Numbered from the stretch's first letter, positions 21,923 to 34,937 are shown. The stretch is 64,000 nt of DNA from Alisma plantago-aquatica (GCA_963693085.1 OY856413.1:470077879-470141878); one strand, 5' to 3'. Program-made: numbers and translations. Notes: generated by a model from the sequence alone, not told the origin.

Positions 21923-22941
21923 ATATTACCTCACCTTATCTACTTCACAACTCTGGGATAGAGTGTGGAGTATGTTTGGGGGGGGTACCATGTACCAGTG
22001 AGGGAGGTACGAAAGTTTGAAAATTCTAACTCTATTTCTTTATTCTTTTGTCTCATACTCGTTATTCTTTTGTTCTTTGTGTACATATATATGTTCATAC
22101 CAAAGTTTTGAAAATTCTTTTTGTTTATATATCATCCCCATACATATGAACAAAGTTCTTGTATAGTAAAAACCTGATGTGGCTCCTTGCAAAGTTTGTT
22201 TTCTATGTGCTCAACATAATGCAAGTTTTGTTATATCTTTTTGATAATGTTGCCTCAAATGAATAAAATATTATGTTTTTCCATGCCACAAATTTCGAAA
22301 AATATAATAATCTCACAAAACAGCTAAGAGACGAGTATGGAGAAGGAAAAAGCTGCCCAAACAGCAGAAATCTCTTTGTTTTCCCCCACCCAACAAAAAT
22401 CCCAAAAAGAGAAAGAAGCCTTATGAGTGTGAATAAAATCATGAGAGTTGTGCCCAATAAAAGAAATATATATATATATATATACACACTTGTTTTCCAA
22501 AAGTACCCATCTTTAGGCATGGTAGATCCGGGGCAGTGGTACGTAGGATGTGAAATCACTGCTCTAAAGCCAACTGGCTTGGACTGCAGGGACCACTTGC
22601 CCGCTAACGGACCCTTACATGGATGGACTGATGGGAAACAAGAAAACCCCCCAAAAAAAGCCTTAGCCTACCCTATACACAACTTTCTGACCCAAAAATA
22701 AAGTTGTTTGGTGTGTAAGCTAACTTCGGAATCATACAACAAAGTCTCACCGAAGCTGTAGAGAAGAATCTTACTTAAATAATAAGGCAGGAAAAACAAA
22801 GTCTTTTGTTCGTAGTGAGACAACACTATATCTAAGGCATTGTGATTCTTGTTTCACCTTTTGAACAGAAAGCTACTCTGAGCAGAAGAAGCATCACAAA
22901 ATAAAGTTTAAATATTGATTGAGGACAATCAAAATGCTAAG
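21923..22941 (+). other. Athila internal non-coding stretch (pol missing)
   Basis: This 1-kb stretch lies between the gag stop and the polypurine tract. I see no protease, RT or integrase motif in any frame. It has a polypurine-like TTTGGGGGGGG at 21974-21984, like the true tract at 22942, and a TA microsatellite near 22466-22485. Confidence 0.7.
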
Positions 22942-22951
22942 TTTGGGGGAG
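22942..22951 (+). other. Athila polypurine tract
   Basis: TTTGGGGGAG lies one base before the 3' LTR start at 22953. It is the expected site for plus-strand priming. Confidence 0.85.
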
Positions 22952-22952
22952 T

Positions 22953-24743
22953 TGATAACACCAATTTTTGTGATGTTTTAGACTATTTTTCGGTTATCAA
23001 AACTGCCCTTTTTAACTGTTTTCCTCTCTTTTATTAGTACTTTTGTAATAATTGGCCAAACCACGCTCTTAATCCAATATTTCCATATTTTGCAGATTTT
23101 TTCCTCATTTTGGTACATTTTGTCATAAATGAAGCCGTACCGGCCCACAACTAAGCTCCACCTGCATCGGCCTTCTAGATGCCCGATACAATCGCTGCCC
23201 GATAGGGTAATTGCAACACAACGACACGCGACCTAGGGATGCCAAGCAAGAAGGAACTGACGAACGTCACAACTTTTACCCGACAGGGAGCCCAAGCTCG
23301 CCCGACAGCTAAAGCTTGTCGCCCGACACGGGCCACCCACCGGCAGGCGCCGCCCGTCACGTGACCGACAACCGACACCCCTGTGCCGAGCGATACCAGT
23401 ATCGGCCACCCACCGACCCGTGAATAAGGAGGACATGTGGCGCTTCGAGCACCATAACTTCCCCCAACCGCTGCCTATAAATAGCAGCTACAGGAATCCG
23501 AAAAGACAGTTCGTACAGTTGGGAACTTTGAGCGATCTTCGGAAGAAAACTGCGAGAGCAAGAGTGTCACGCCTCAGTGCTCGTACTGGGAAACTCTAGG
23601 TGAGCTCTTCCTCATCCCGAGAGGGATGGGATGGTTCACTTAGGATCGTCCCGGGCGACACTGCGGGCCGACATCGGCCAACATAGATGAGCAACACAAG
23701 TGCCCGACGGTAGAACGCGTCGCTCCATGCCCGACACGATATCAAACCCGATACGCTTCACCTGTCATGTGTGCCGCCTGAGAGGGTGCGCCTCCTGACA
23801 TGAGCGTATCGGCCAGGGTCCTTGAGTGATACAGTCGACTGTCATAGTGTGCCACCCGAGAGGGTGTATCGCCCGACACTGCTGTATCGGGATAGGCCCC
23901 TGACCGGTATCGGGCTGGAGAGCCGCAGTAGCCTGTCGGCCTTCTACATCAAGAAGGTGATATCTATCTTTAATTCTGTTATTTAATTCCTTAATTATGC
24001 AATGTATTAAGACCCTTAATGTTTATGGGAATGGAAAAGCTTAATTACTTGCTGCTATATGCTTGGTGCAAAATGTTGGATGACTGCTACGTTTGATATC
24101 TGAACTCTAGCTTGCATGTTTGGATCGCGTTTCGCTTAGCTACCGAATCGTGTTTTCCCATCGCAACAACTTCGAGAGTTGTGTTGTGGCTCTAGTGTTT
24201 GGTCTGATTCTGGAGTACGAGAGTGCCTGGAACGGAGTTGTTTCAATAACATTCCACTCTAACTTAAGTCCAGCAACCTCAAGAGGGGTGTTGATGCTTG
24301 GTTTGAGGTACCCACTCTGAGAGGAGGCGTGCAGGATGTTACTGCTACCGCTTGTTTTACTGAAGTCTTATCCTTCGTACCTTGCTCTAGCTCTAGTTTT
24401 ATCTTTCTGTTCCTGTTGCATGAAAACCCCTAAAAACTGCTAAATGACTAAAACCTTAAATCTTTCTTGTAGCTCCAGTTGGAGATAGTTTTCTTTATTT
24501 TGTTTGTGACATCTTGATGTTTCCCTTTTGGGAATTTATTATCTCTTTACACCTGTCGGAGAGTAGCGTGTCAATTTTGGTTTCTCAACACTACCACCCT
24601 TGTCCCTGTGTTCGACCCTGTATATCTACTTCGACCCCGTAAACAAAGTTGCGGGGGCCTAGAAGAATTCGGGTTATAAATGTAAAAGTCCGACTAACTT
24701 CAAATCCGCCTCCAATTTTTGGATGCGTGATTTAGGACGGTCA
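22953..24743 (+). repeat. Athila 3' LTR
   Basis: 1791 bp, starting TGATAACACC and ending GGACGGTCA, then the duplication GGTTC. The TATA box is at 23475-23482. It is almost collinear with the 5' LTR. Confidence 0.9.
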
Positions 24744-27700
24744 GGTTCCTTGGGTTCCAAGGAGTCCAAAGTTCCAAAGAAAACATTAATTAAGTATTTC
24801 TTTATTAAGAAAGAAATTGAAAATAATGGTAAAATGTGGAAAACAAGTGGAAAGAGGTGTAAATAAGTTATCCTTGATGGATTTTCATATCCAAAGTATT
24901 CCTAATGTTAAAAGGAATGCCAATGAGGAAAATAAAATAGAAAAGAATAAAAATACAAATAATGAAGAAAGATACAAGATCATGGATATTAAGTAAAATA
25001 TTTATTGAAAATATTTGGAAATCTCTAGAAACTGGCAATGATGGCCACTTTTGTTTAGATTTCATTTACATGTGTTTACTAATGGAGAGAGTAGTCAAAA
25101 TAAAGGGAAATAGAAAAGAAAAGAATAGAGAAATAAATGAATAATCTAGAATTCACTACACAATATGTTGCCATATACATAACTACCACCCTTACACGGT
25201 TTGGTATACATAAAAGATGATTAATTGATTAGATATACTAAGTGATATGTTGGTTACATGTTCTTATAACAAAGGAGTAAGAGGGGAATATCTCTTTCCT
25301 TAATTGGTATTAGGATAAAGGATCGTCTTTTACTGCCTAAGGAAAGATGGGAATGTGGAGATATATTCAGAAAAGTAACGATGATTTTGCTTGTTGGATC
25401 AAGATACATTGTGATAAAAGAGGAAAAATAGTTGGTTGGGAGAAATATGCATAAGTATATATATAGGATGACCCCCCTAGTGCGAGACTCACATCTCTCG
25501 TCTCCCTCCATCTTCTTCCTCTGTCATTTCCTCCATAACCCTAAGGTTATCCAAGGACCCTTGTTTCTAGCATGAAGAACACACTGAGGTTGCTATTCCT
25601 ATCGGGCACTTGCCTACGGATTGCTTTGTGGCGACCTCTCTCCGTCTGGGTGCGACGCTCAGCAGAAATGTGTAGTCGATGAGGGCGGACTGGGATGAGC
25701 TGGGGTTGACGTAGCATGCCTCCCGAGAGTACATGACTCTCGTCTCTTACCCTAACAACTCATGTGAGTTTGTTCGTGCCTCAAAGCACTGATGGATGGA
25801 TCATGGAAGCATCCTCCCTGCCCGCATCACTTCTGTGGAAGCTTGGCGCTCTACGACACCAGCAGGCGGGTAAGGTAGGTCGACGAGAGACCTTGGGAAG
25901 GGCTGTTGGGTGGTTAGAGGGACGTCACCATGGTGTCTGGTGGTTGGAGGTGTGAGCAGCAAAGCTTGTCGAGGTATGCATGGTGAACGGCCGTCGGGCG
26001 GCACTGTGACACCGCAATAGAGCATAGGCTAGCGTTCACAAGGAGAGGGATGATATAGATTCAAAAGACTCTTTTACCCCTGCACGCATGCACAAGAGCC
26101 AAGGGCTGCATGGTCTTTTCGCCATGTTCTGGGCTTAATTTCCAGTAAGTCAATAAATGATGTGGCAATGTTTCAATGGTCCTCTTATGTTAAAACTTGA
26201 AATAATCGTATCTCCATATTAGTAACTCCGATAGTAGTAAATAATATACGTATTTTGCTAAGAAAAACGAAAGGAATCCATTAAAAATGGTTTTAGAGGT
26301 TAATTCCTCATGTTGTTCTAAAAGTAGTGTAACTTATCAACTTTAATGAATTAAAGATTAAGAAACTCTATTTTGTAATGATTAATGTAATTAGTAGAGT
26401 TTAATGGATGATTAAAGTTGATATTAACTTGTTAATTGTAAAAAGGTACATTAAGCACAAAAAGGATGAACTTTGCACGTAATTGGTTTAATATAGAGTT
26501 TCATGTGCATGAATATACTTTAATGGGCCTTGAAACCCTAATATTGGTAAATGTGACTATTAATGGTTTTAATTATTCAAAATCATGAATAAAGCCCAGA
26601 TATAATGACTCTAAGCTATTTCAAGCATTAAAGTTCATAATTTGTGGATCAATGCCCTTAATGTAGTAATTAGGATTTTCTAATGAATAAAAGGTAGGAT
26701 TAATGACAAATAGAGTTCATATGTCAATTAGACCATAACGAACTATGAATTGATGATGAATGCGCATATTGATCTTATCATGGATTAAAAGGATAAAAAT
26801 AGTAGCTTTAATGTAAAAGAAGCTTAATGAAATTAATTGATGGTTAATGGTGCCTTTAAATCTGAAAATAGGGTTATATGTTGTTAAGATAACCTTAATA
26901 TTGAATAAGGGTTTATGAGTAATGGTATAAAATATTAAAAGATGAAGGGAAACCCTAAAAGTGAACTAGAAATCCTAGGAAGCGAGCTAGGTTTAATAGA
27001 TCTTGATGACCTGAGTAATAAAAGGAAATTGTATGGTTATTTCAGGATCTTGTACGTGTGCTTGCTTGGATTTCTTACTTTCATGGATTATTCTATCTCA
27101 AATCAGCCTGACAGGTATGTGGTTACGCTTATGAATAATCTATCTAGTTTCACAGTGATTCCCGAATGTTTTATCGATTGCTTGGAAATAACTATTGGAT
27201 GCCTATTTATTTCATGCAACTATAAAGTGACTATGATTATCACTATAAATGTGCATACATGACTGGCTCAAATCCTGGTCCATCTATGTGTCTTTGCAAA
27301 GGCTAAAAAGGGGTAACCTAGAGCAAGGTATAGGTTATCGTGAGTTAGAAATTGGGCTACCCACGTGTAGTGCCATGAGACTCTTTAGCATGCCATGAGT
27401 TAAGGAGTGGGCTACCTAGAAACTGGTTCACCTGTTAGGTGGGATCATGAGGGGTTTAATGGAGAGCTACCATAAGGAAGGTAGCATCCAGGTCAACTAC
27501 AGGGACAGCGCAGAGGCTAGGGTATGTATGGATTGAGCTGTTATGCAGAAAATGTAAAGTTGTTTGTTTAAATCATAATTGACTAATTACATTGTTATTA
27601 TAGTTGCATGATTATTGTTTCCCCCACATACCAGCTTTATGCTGACTGACGTTTTGTTTGTTGGCATTTTAGGTACAAGCCAAAAGGACAAAAAGTAAAT

Positions 27701-27959
27701 CGTCATATTGTGAAATACATGAATTAAAATACAAGGAGGATTAGTTAGAGTAGAATTCATATGTAGATAGAAGTTTAGAGATCCAAGTTGTCAAAGGTAT
27801 GCAAAGTTTTTATTTTTTTTACCCTATTTCCGTATAGCTGGTAGAATTTAATAATTGTTATTGATTATTTGTTGAACCTTTGATCTTGTTAATTTGAATA
27901 ACGACTCGGATATCTTGGTCTCCCTTAATTGGGGGTTACTGGGAGGCAGGGTCATTACA
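24744..27959 (+). repeat. LTR-B fragment 3, to LTR end
   Basis: This is the right part of the gypsy-type LTR broken by Athila. It matches LTR-A (44348-46909) in patches: the joint GGTTCCTTGGG, the block near 26950-27240 against 45920-46200, and the last 400 bp almost throughout, ending GGGTCATTACA. No primer site follows, so this is either a 3' LTR or a solo LTR. A TATA box lies at 25456-25465. The 106-codon frame at 26942-27262 is not conserved in LTR-A and is not called a gene. Confidence 0.75.
25456..25465 (+). promoter_or_regulatory. TATA box of LTR-B
   Basis: TATATATATA is followed by GGATGACCCCCC. It corresponds in position to TATATATAG at 44887 in LTR-A. Confidence 0.5.
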
Positions 27960-30900
27960 GTAGGGAAGACTCCTTATAGTTGTGTCTTACCCAACACTAA
28001 CTGAGGATGTTGATGATTCTCGTGTTGTGAGTTGTGGTGATCAGTGGACATCTTCGGTAGGTTCGCTGGTTCACAAAAAGCCTGAGGACTTTGATTCCCC
28101 TACTGAGTAGTAAGGTTAAGAGGAGTCAAGATATCTGGTCGCTCTCATCATCCTTAGAGAGCCAAACATGGGATAGCCCACCACAAATGGGGTCTTACTC
28201 GAGAGATAGGCTTAGGAACCCAGGCATGCTTCTAAGCCTTGTAAAGTGAGATTATATCTTGTTGTGATGCTTTTGCATATTGTAGTACACTTCATGTGGG
28301 TTTAGGGAATAATAAGATGAATAAGAGATTAAATGAGTGTGTGCAGTTGTTCGTATATTCTTTGTCATTATCTCCAGTAAGTTACCATTTGTATGTTTCT
28401 GAATTTCTAGTTCTTTGTGTGATTAATTAAGTATTCTTAGATATTAATTTACTCCTTTTGGATATTTAGAGTTTCTTACCATATATTTATGTCTGTGAAT
28501 GATTAGCTCTCTATAATTCATAACTATTTTACTTCAAATTCACTTTCTCAATAATATAGATTTGACTATTAAAGTGCTTTATACTATATCTTTGAAGTAC
28601 TCATTCACTGACCAAGTAGGCTCACCCATCTACTCACCAATGTTTTGGGAAACCATGTAGTTTGAATATGTGGATGCACCAGAGTAGATCTTCCATATGA
28701 GTTATGTCATATTAGTCATGTTCATTCGATTCATATCACTCTAATTCCTTTTACAGAAATGAGAGTGTTGTAAATGATGATGTGTACTTTTTTCCTTCAT
28801 AATAGAGAATGTATTCAATTATCATGTCGTATGTATATGGAAGTCTAAGAAAAAAAGTGAATGCTTAGATATATATCTTTATTGTTGAAATAAGATTAGA
28901 GAAATCAAGTTTTAAATTACCTTGTATAGTTACTTTATATGATTGAATGTGAGAAAACAAAGAGTTTGAAATATAAGGGAAAAAAGGTAAAGGGTGTTCT
29001 TCGTATAATGTTTAATCCTCAACTTATGTCCTAATGTCATGATTCATGGTTATCGTGAGAAGTGGGTGTAATATCTTGGTATAAGAACTTAGGCTGAGTT
29101 GCCAGTGACCAATAGGATAGAAGTCTAGAGTCATAAGTGTTGAATTCAGGTGGTGACATGTGAATAGCTCTATAGGTATGCGTGTTTGGATATACTGGCT
29201 TGGTATATAAGTACTTAGGTTGACTAGTATTAAGATTCTCTACCTATTATTCTCTGGATTCCCTCTCCAGGTTTGTACAATGAGGATGGGCTTGAGAGAA
29301 ACCCTAGAAGTGTTAGGGTTAGAAGACCAGAAAGCAATGAAGGAATAAGAGCATAAAGATATAATGAAATACAACTTTTTATTGATATTGTTGTTTTGAT
29401 TAGAGATGAACACAAATTCTTTTATATATATTTGAATTATAATTATATATATATATATATATGATTCCTTAAGACTGTTGTACAATATGAAATTACTATA
29501 GTTATTGTCTGTATTTTTTGTATCAAGTAGACCAGAAATTGTCTTTAAATTAGTTTTCCCTATGTGGATATTCTTCCACATGTTTGAGATAAATAGTAGA
29601 CGGTTAATACTGAGTAGCTCTTGGCTTCAGGACTGTAGGTTCGACCTAGTTCGGCTTGCAGAATGTGTTAGAGGTATCTAATGACTTCTGTTAACAATGT
29701 AATAAGAGTAAAATGATAATAAGAAATATATGTGGCATGAATATATAATGATATACGTGAATGAGAAACATGATCATAAGAGATAAGTAAAAGTTAATAA
29801 TGATATATAGAAGAGTTTCTTACTGGGAGACAGTGATAAAAAATTAAGAAGGGGTTGAAACATGACAAAGTAATATAGATGATAAAAGAGAGAGATTGTG
29901 AGATGTGAGAAAGTATTAAATAGTCAAGTCTCCTTGATGATGACTATTTAAACTTAGATACGAAAAAAACATGTTAAGTGAGTACTCGAAGATCAAAATT
30001 CAAAACTTCAGCTATCTTCTCTTTTCTATCATCCTTTATGAGAGTAACATGGAGATGAAGTGATAAGGAAATAAATCCTAAATGATTTACAAACATCGTA
30101 GGAAACACATCTATTGAATGTACTAATGACACATAATTTGGTGATGAAACCCTAGTAGGGTAAATAAAGAAAGTAATTAATCATAAATTTAAAATAAGCG
30201 TAAATAAATTCAAGTTATAAGATAAGGACAACTTTAGTGAACTCTAAAAGTGCTAAAGTTTGAATTTCAAAATAAGGGAGTAATATCTTGTCACAAAAAG
30301 ATCAAGTTATTGAATAAGGATAAAACCATAGAAAGTTCAATATTGTAGTAGTTCAAGGGATGTCACTAGTAATTTGACCTTGAGAACTAACATCTCTATA
30401 AAATAAAATCCTACGATCCAAAATATGTGAAGAAAATGGCAGTGATAGTAATTCTATGTTTAAAGGTTGCAAATGGGAAAGATAGATAAATATTAAGGAA
30501 ATCACTAAGAATGGGGGATAAAAATAGAATCGAAATGCACGAAGTGTGATTAGAACAAAAGGAGAAATGCAACATGATCTGAAATAAATTCATGTGTTAA
30601 TAGCAAGAATGATGAATAATTCATTCTCACATTGAATATTTTTATTTTAGAGATGTTTATTTTATATGATTAGAAGGAGAAGGATAAGTAAGAAGAAGCG
30701 AGCCATACTAAATAAGGAAATGTAAGATAAAACAAGTGGTATTCAATAATATATGAATTTGTTTGTAAGAATACAAAGTTTGAAGGAATATCAAGAAGTA
30801 CATTTGTTTACATATGATTCCATATATACATGTACAAGCAATATATTAAATTGAAAATAATGTTATAGTTTTAGTCATTCATACAAGTAGTTCAAATCAT

Positions 30901-33856
30901 TTTTGTACAATTGTTGTTAAATCTAGAGTTGCAGCTTATGAGTTCTTTTCGATTGGAGTATCACAATAATAAACTTTAAAAAAACGTAGTTAACTCTCTT
31001 TAGTAACTATAATGTGATGTAGAAAAATAGTATAGATTGATCTATATGAATTGAGATGGTTGGATCATATTTTTAGTACTAAGACAACACCTCAAGAGAA
31101 TATGATAGCATAAATAATGGTTACTTCTCTTTCTCTTTCATATTATTGATTGTTACATAGAAAATTCTTTTGTTGTCATTAAGAGGTTTTGTATTAAATT
31201 TGTTATGATTAGACGAGAAACTAAGGACTCAACGTTGAAAACAACATTCAAATATGTAATACAAGAATATAATGATATATAAGTTTAAAATAAACCTTGA
31301 ATGTACTTCGCCTGCGTATTTATGTTTCGAGCACAAAAACTTTTAAAGGGAAAGAACTGTTATGACTGGATATGTGCTTGATTGGTAAATCATGGTTTAC
31401 CTGAATGATTACATTCTTAATTATATTGATCATTTCTTATACATGATTAAAGATAGTAGCTCAATTGTGATGTGGAAAACCTAATGAGAACTCTAAGATT
31501 GCCTTCATTTTGAATAACTAGGATTTGAGAAGTATAAACCCTAGTCAATTGAAATAAGGATTTTCACCCAACACGCCTGTGTTGGGGAGGAATGGGCCAG
31601 GTGATCAAAGGGACCATGAATATGGGAATTGGAGGATTGGGTAGCACAACCATCATGGGTAGCATGACCATGTATGGTTGTTGGTAGCTTGGGCATTCTA
31701 GGCCACACAACCATTATGAAGAATTAAATGTGTTTGCCATTTTTATTCTCAAATCTTATGGAACCAAGGTACCACATCCATGGCAGGAAGCACAGTCCTG
31801 TTAGGTCCATCTTATCATGACCATGATACCTTGTACAACCGTTCTAGGTGTGTCTAAATCATTGTTCTTTAATTGACTATTTTGCAGACAGTTGTATATC
31901 GATTCATTGTTTGATTTTTAGTAATTTATTAGTTGAATGTAATGCTATGAGATTTTTATTGAAGCTCTTCAAATAAATTAAAAACAACATGATATTTCTT
32001 TGTAAATTTTGGATGAGTTTTTATCTATTTAGTACATGATATTCAATAACATTTTTATGATAGAATATTTTCTTGAAACAGAAGAAAGTATAAGTAAGGT
32101 CAATTTGCATTTGACCCTAGCACCGCAATTGCTCTATATGATCAACCTAACATACTAGGTGATCTTATATTTCATGATTCATTCTTGATAAATGAAATTC
32201 TAAATAGAGGGAAACTTAGTTTTTGGATGTATAAAGTGGTGAAGATGACGATCTACAGTTTTCTATTCCTAGAATTGATGAAATCAAGTAAGTTTGTCAT
32301 CTCTATATAGCTTTTCTTGGTGTTTCTTCTCTCACATGTCAAAATTATACCCCTACTCTATTTTGATTCCAAATGATATCAAATCTCTCCTCTTTCTCAC
32401 ATTTTCTCCATAATTATCCATTCCTAGGGTTTCTGAGTTGAAAGGATGAAGAAAGCAGTGATTTGATAGAGTTTTTTTATAAATTCGAGAATTTTAGATG
32501 TGCAACTACGTTTTTAAGGTGTTTTCATACTTTAGGTCAGTGGATACTTCTTTTGAACAGTAGATTTCTTATAATTGTATTAAATTCCCAAAAATCTTCA
32601 AATCCTTTATATGCAACTACAAACCCTAAATCTTCCTTTAAATTTAAGTTTATGAAAGATGAACTAGAAATGCATTGTTTTCCTATTGTGATGAATTTTA
32701 GGTGATAAATCATATTAGTAATGGATATAAATAATCTGAAATAGAATTTCTAAAGTTATTACAGAAGTTAAAAGAATATATTAAAAATCTAGGCTTTTCT
32801 GTTATGTTTGAAATTGTTCTCTAATTGACTAATAAACTTTGCCTATTTAAATCTTTGTGTTTGTGATTGATAGTTTTATCTGAATGTGTAGTAAAAATAT
32901 GCCAAATACTATCTTGGATTTCATTTGATGTTATAAATGTTTGCTTGATATCTTAGTAACAAGGATGAAACCCAAGATGAATCAAAAGTATGGAAGTTTT
33001 TGACTAGACATCATGCAATTCAACTAATTTGATTTGTTTTATCGTTAAAACTTCATTTATTCATGGTTACTCTCGATGCATGATATCTCAGGGAATAGTG
33101 TGGAACCCAATTCAGCTCATCCCAGGGTTTCATGTATTTGTGTCTGCTTATATGTGAACAGGTTAAAGCAGCCTTCTTTCACTAAAAGTTTATGATGCAT
33201 TAAATCCTTATGTGAGTCATGTGATATGTGAATGAAGAAAGGAAACCCAAAGTGTTGACCTAAGTGTTGAACATTGTCCATATTTTTATAATGATTTAAC
33301 CATTCCATTCATATGTATCTAATATGTTTGTTTAAGATTCATCTCAGGCATAAGGTAAATGAAAAGAATCAAATCGCTCAAGCCCTAGCTTGCTCTAGTT
33401 CAAGTCAAAAGCAATGCTAATGCGCAATTTGGGAAATCACTCCAAATCACCTTAGAACAATTTTGTAATCATTTGTATTGAAGATATGACTTGTAACTAA
33501 GATGATAAAAAATCGAGGACACTTAATTCCTACATTTGATCACTTAAATTTCATTTGTAAATATTTATTACAGGATATTCATCCGTCGAGCTACGAACTC
33601 AACCGATCCTTAATGAATTTTGAGAATATATGTTGATCGATTGAGTTTCACTTTCACTGAACTTGACCAATCACTCTGTAGACCACAATCAATTTAAGTG
33701 GATCGGTCGAGTTACCTTAGGACAAGCACGATCGATGGTTTAAATTGTCTTTGTCACATAGTGTGATCGGTCGAGTAATCTTTAGGCTCCGATTAGTTTG
33801 ATGTAAGTCATAAATTTTGTGAAACTCATTTTATGGGAACTCTAGTTTTAGTTTTT
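27960..33856. other. Unassigned AT-rich stretch, probably decayed repeats
   Basis: Over 5.8 kb has no coding frame above about 113 codons and no recognisable domain. Parts look like eroded LTR: a TATA-like GTATAAAG near 32229, an ACACGCCTGTGTTGGG palindromic block near 31569, and a TA microsatellite near 29443-29461. From 33340 to 33790 the sequence may belong to the U3 of the SIRE-like LTR, because GATCGGTCGAGT occurs twice (33701-33712, 33765-33776) there. I found no matching repeat elsewhere in the window. Confidence 0.5.
29443..29461. repeat. TA microsatellite
   Basis: An AT/TA dinucleotide run of about 19 bp within AT-rich filler. It is inside no identified element. Confidence 0.7.
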
Positions 33857-34736
33857 GGAACATAAGTTCCATTCACTTCCATGTGATTGGTTTGTTGTAA
33901 GTGTAAATATATAAATTTAATAAAAAAATTAATTTTATTATGTGATATATAAAAAGTAAGGATGAAAAATAATTAAGGAAAAAAATTTATTTGTGACTAA
34001 TCATAATATTTTTAACCATAATAACATCAATAAGTGATCATGATGTGGATTTTGTTCCTTCAAAAATATTTTAATGAGATAAAATTATATTTTTTATAAA
34101 AAAAGTGTGATTCAAATCATATTATGATATTTTAATTTCAATTTGTATGTATAAACTATTGTAATGATATGTACATTTTGTGTTTGTAACAATAAGTATT
34201 TTTCATCATTGTTTAACAATATTTCATCATTAATTTTAAGTATATTTTTGTGTACGATTATAGTTCATTATCATTTTACACATTATAGTATTTAAACATA
34301 AAGTATAAAAATATGTTAGGGAAATCACATTTTATGTCACATGGTGTAGTGTAATTACTTTTTTGTAGTGTTCATATATATTTTTCATTTTATTGATCAC
34401 ATTGATAATGGTAGTTGTAGTGTAAAATATTTTACATGGTGCCACTTATATTGTATAGTGTTTTGTCATATTATGTTTTGATTATGATAATAAACCATTT
34501 CCGCACCTATAACATTCCTATCATAAATATTTTACATGTCATTTATGAAGAATGAAAAATATAATTGTACATGAAATGTTGTCAATTGTTCCGGAACTCA
34601 TTCTCCACCTTTTTAAGAGGGAACTTAGGAATTCTATTTTGTATGTAAATTTGTAACTCACCAAAACTCATGGAACTCAATTTCTAGTACTTACTTTAAA
34701 CCAATCATAAAAACTACTTTAGGAACTCCAGTTCAT
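33857..34736. mobile_element. Candidate MITE, AT-rich, about 880 bp
   Basis: An AT-rich block is bounded by imperfect inverted repeats. TGATTGGTTTGTTGTAAG (33884-33901) pairs with CTTACTTTAAACCAATCA (34690-34707) at 15 of 18 positions, and outer AGTTCC-containing arms extend the match to roughly 45 bp. There is no coding frame inside. Flanking GGGAACTCTAGTTTTAG and AGGAACTCCAGTTCATAAG are similar direct sequences. A DNA-transposon derivative is the best reading, but family and target duplication are not settled. Confidence 0.4.
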
Positions 34737-34832
34737 AAGTTTTATAGACCAGTTACATTAAACCGATCAAAGACTTATTGATACTCGATAGAATGCACTG
34801 TATGGAGAACACAAAAAAAGTGATTCTAACTG

Positions 34833-34878
34833 TTGGAGGGTTGCAAAACTCAAAATTATATCTTTTACAACCCTCCAA
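34833..34878. repeat. Hairpin upstream of SIRE-like TATA box
   Basis: TTGGAGGGTTGCAAAA (34833-34848) and TTTTACAACCCTCCAA (34863-34878) form a 16-bp stem with one mismatch and a 14-base loop, about 50 bp before the TATA box. Confidence 0.7.
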
Positions 34879-34929
34879 ATGGCTAAAAAACATATACAAG
34901 TGTTCCCACACTCTAGTATACACCCCAGA

Positions 34930-34937
34930 TATAAATA
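34930..34937 (+). promoter_or_regulatory. TATA box of SIRE-like LTR
   Basis: TATAAATA is followed by AGACC. It is the best core promoter candidate in this LTR. Confidence 0.5.

Larger units (their letters stand above)
18654..24743 (+). mobile_element. Athila-type gypsy element, gag-only
   Basis: A structurally complete LTR element. The LTRs are 18654-20430 and 22953-24743, the tRNA-Asp primer site is at 20437, gag at 20675-21922, and a polypurine tract TTTGGGGGAG at 22942-22951. The target duplication GGTTC (18649-18653 and 24744-24748) is exact. The internal region is only 2.5 kb and pol is absent, so it would need enzymes from elsewhere. It interrupts LTR-B, whose two halves rejoin when the element is removed. 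Confidence 0.92.

Noticed and set aside
25764..26025. GC-richer stretch in LTR-B as a host exon
   Set aside because: It lies downstream of the LTR TATA box at the place where LTR-A also has a GC-richer leader, and no protein family is recognisable.
26942..27262. 106-codon frame in LTR-B
   Set aside because: The matching stretch of LTR-A (about 45920-46200) does not keep the frame.
27960..27964. GTAGG after LTR-B matching GTAGG before LTR-A (44065-44069) as a target duplication pair
   Set aside because: The order is wrong for one insertion (right end of one LTR, left end of the other, 16 kb apart), and the sequence after 27964 is not the continuation of the SIRE-like pol. A 5-base match by chance is likely.
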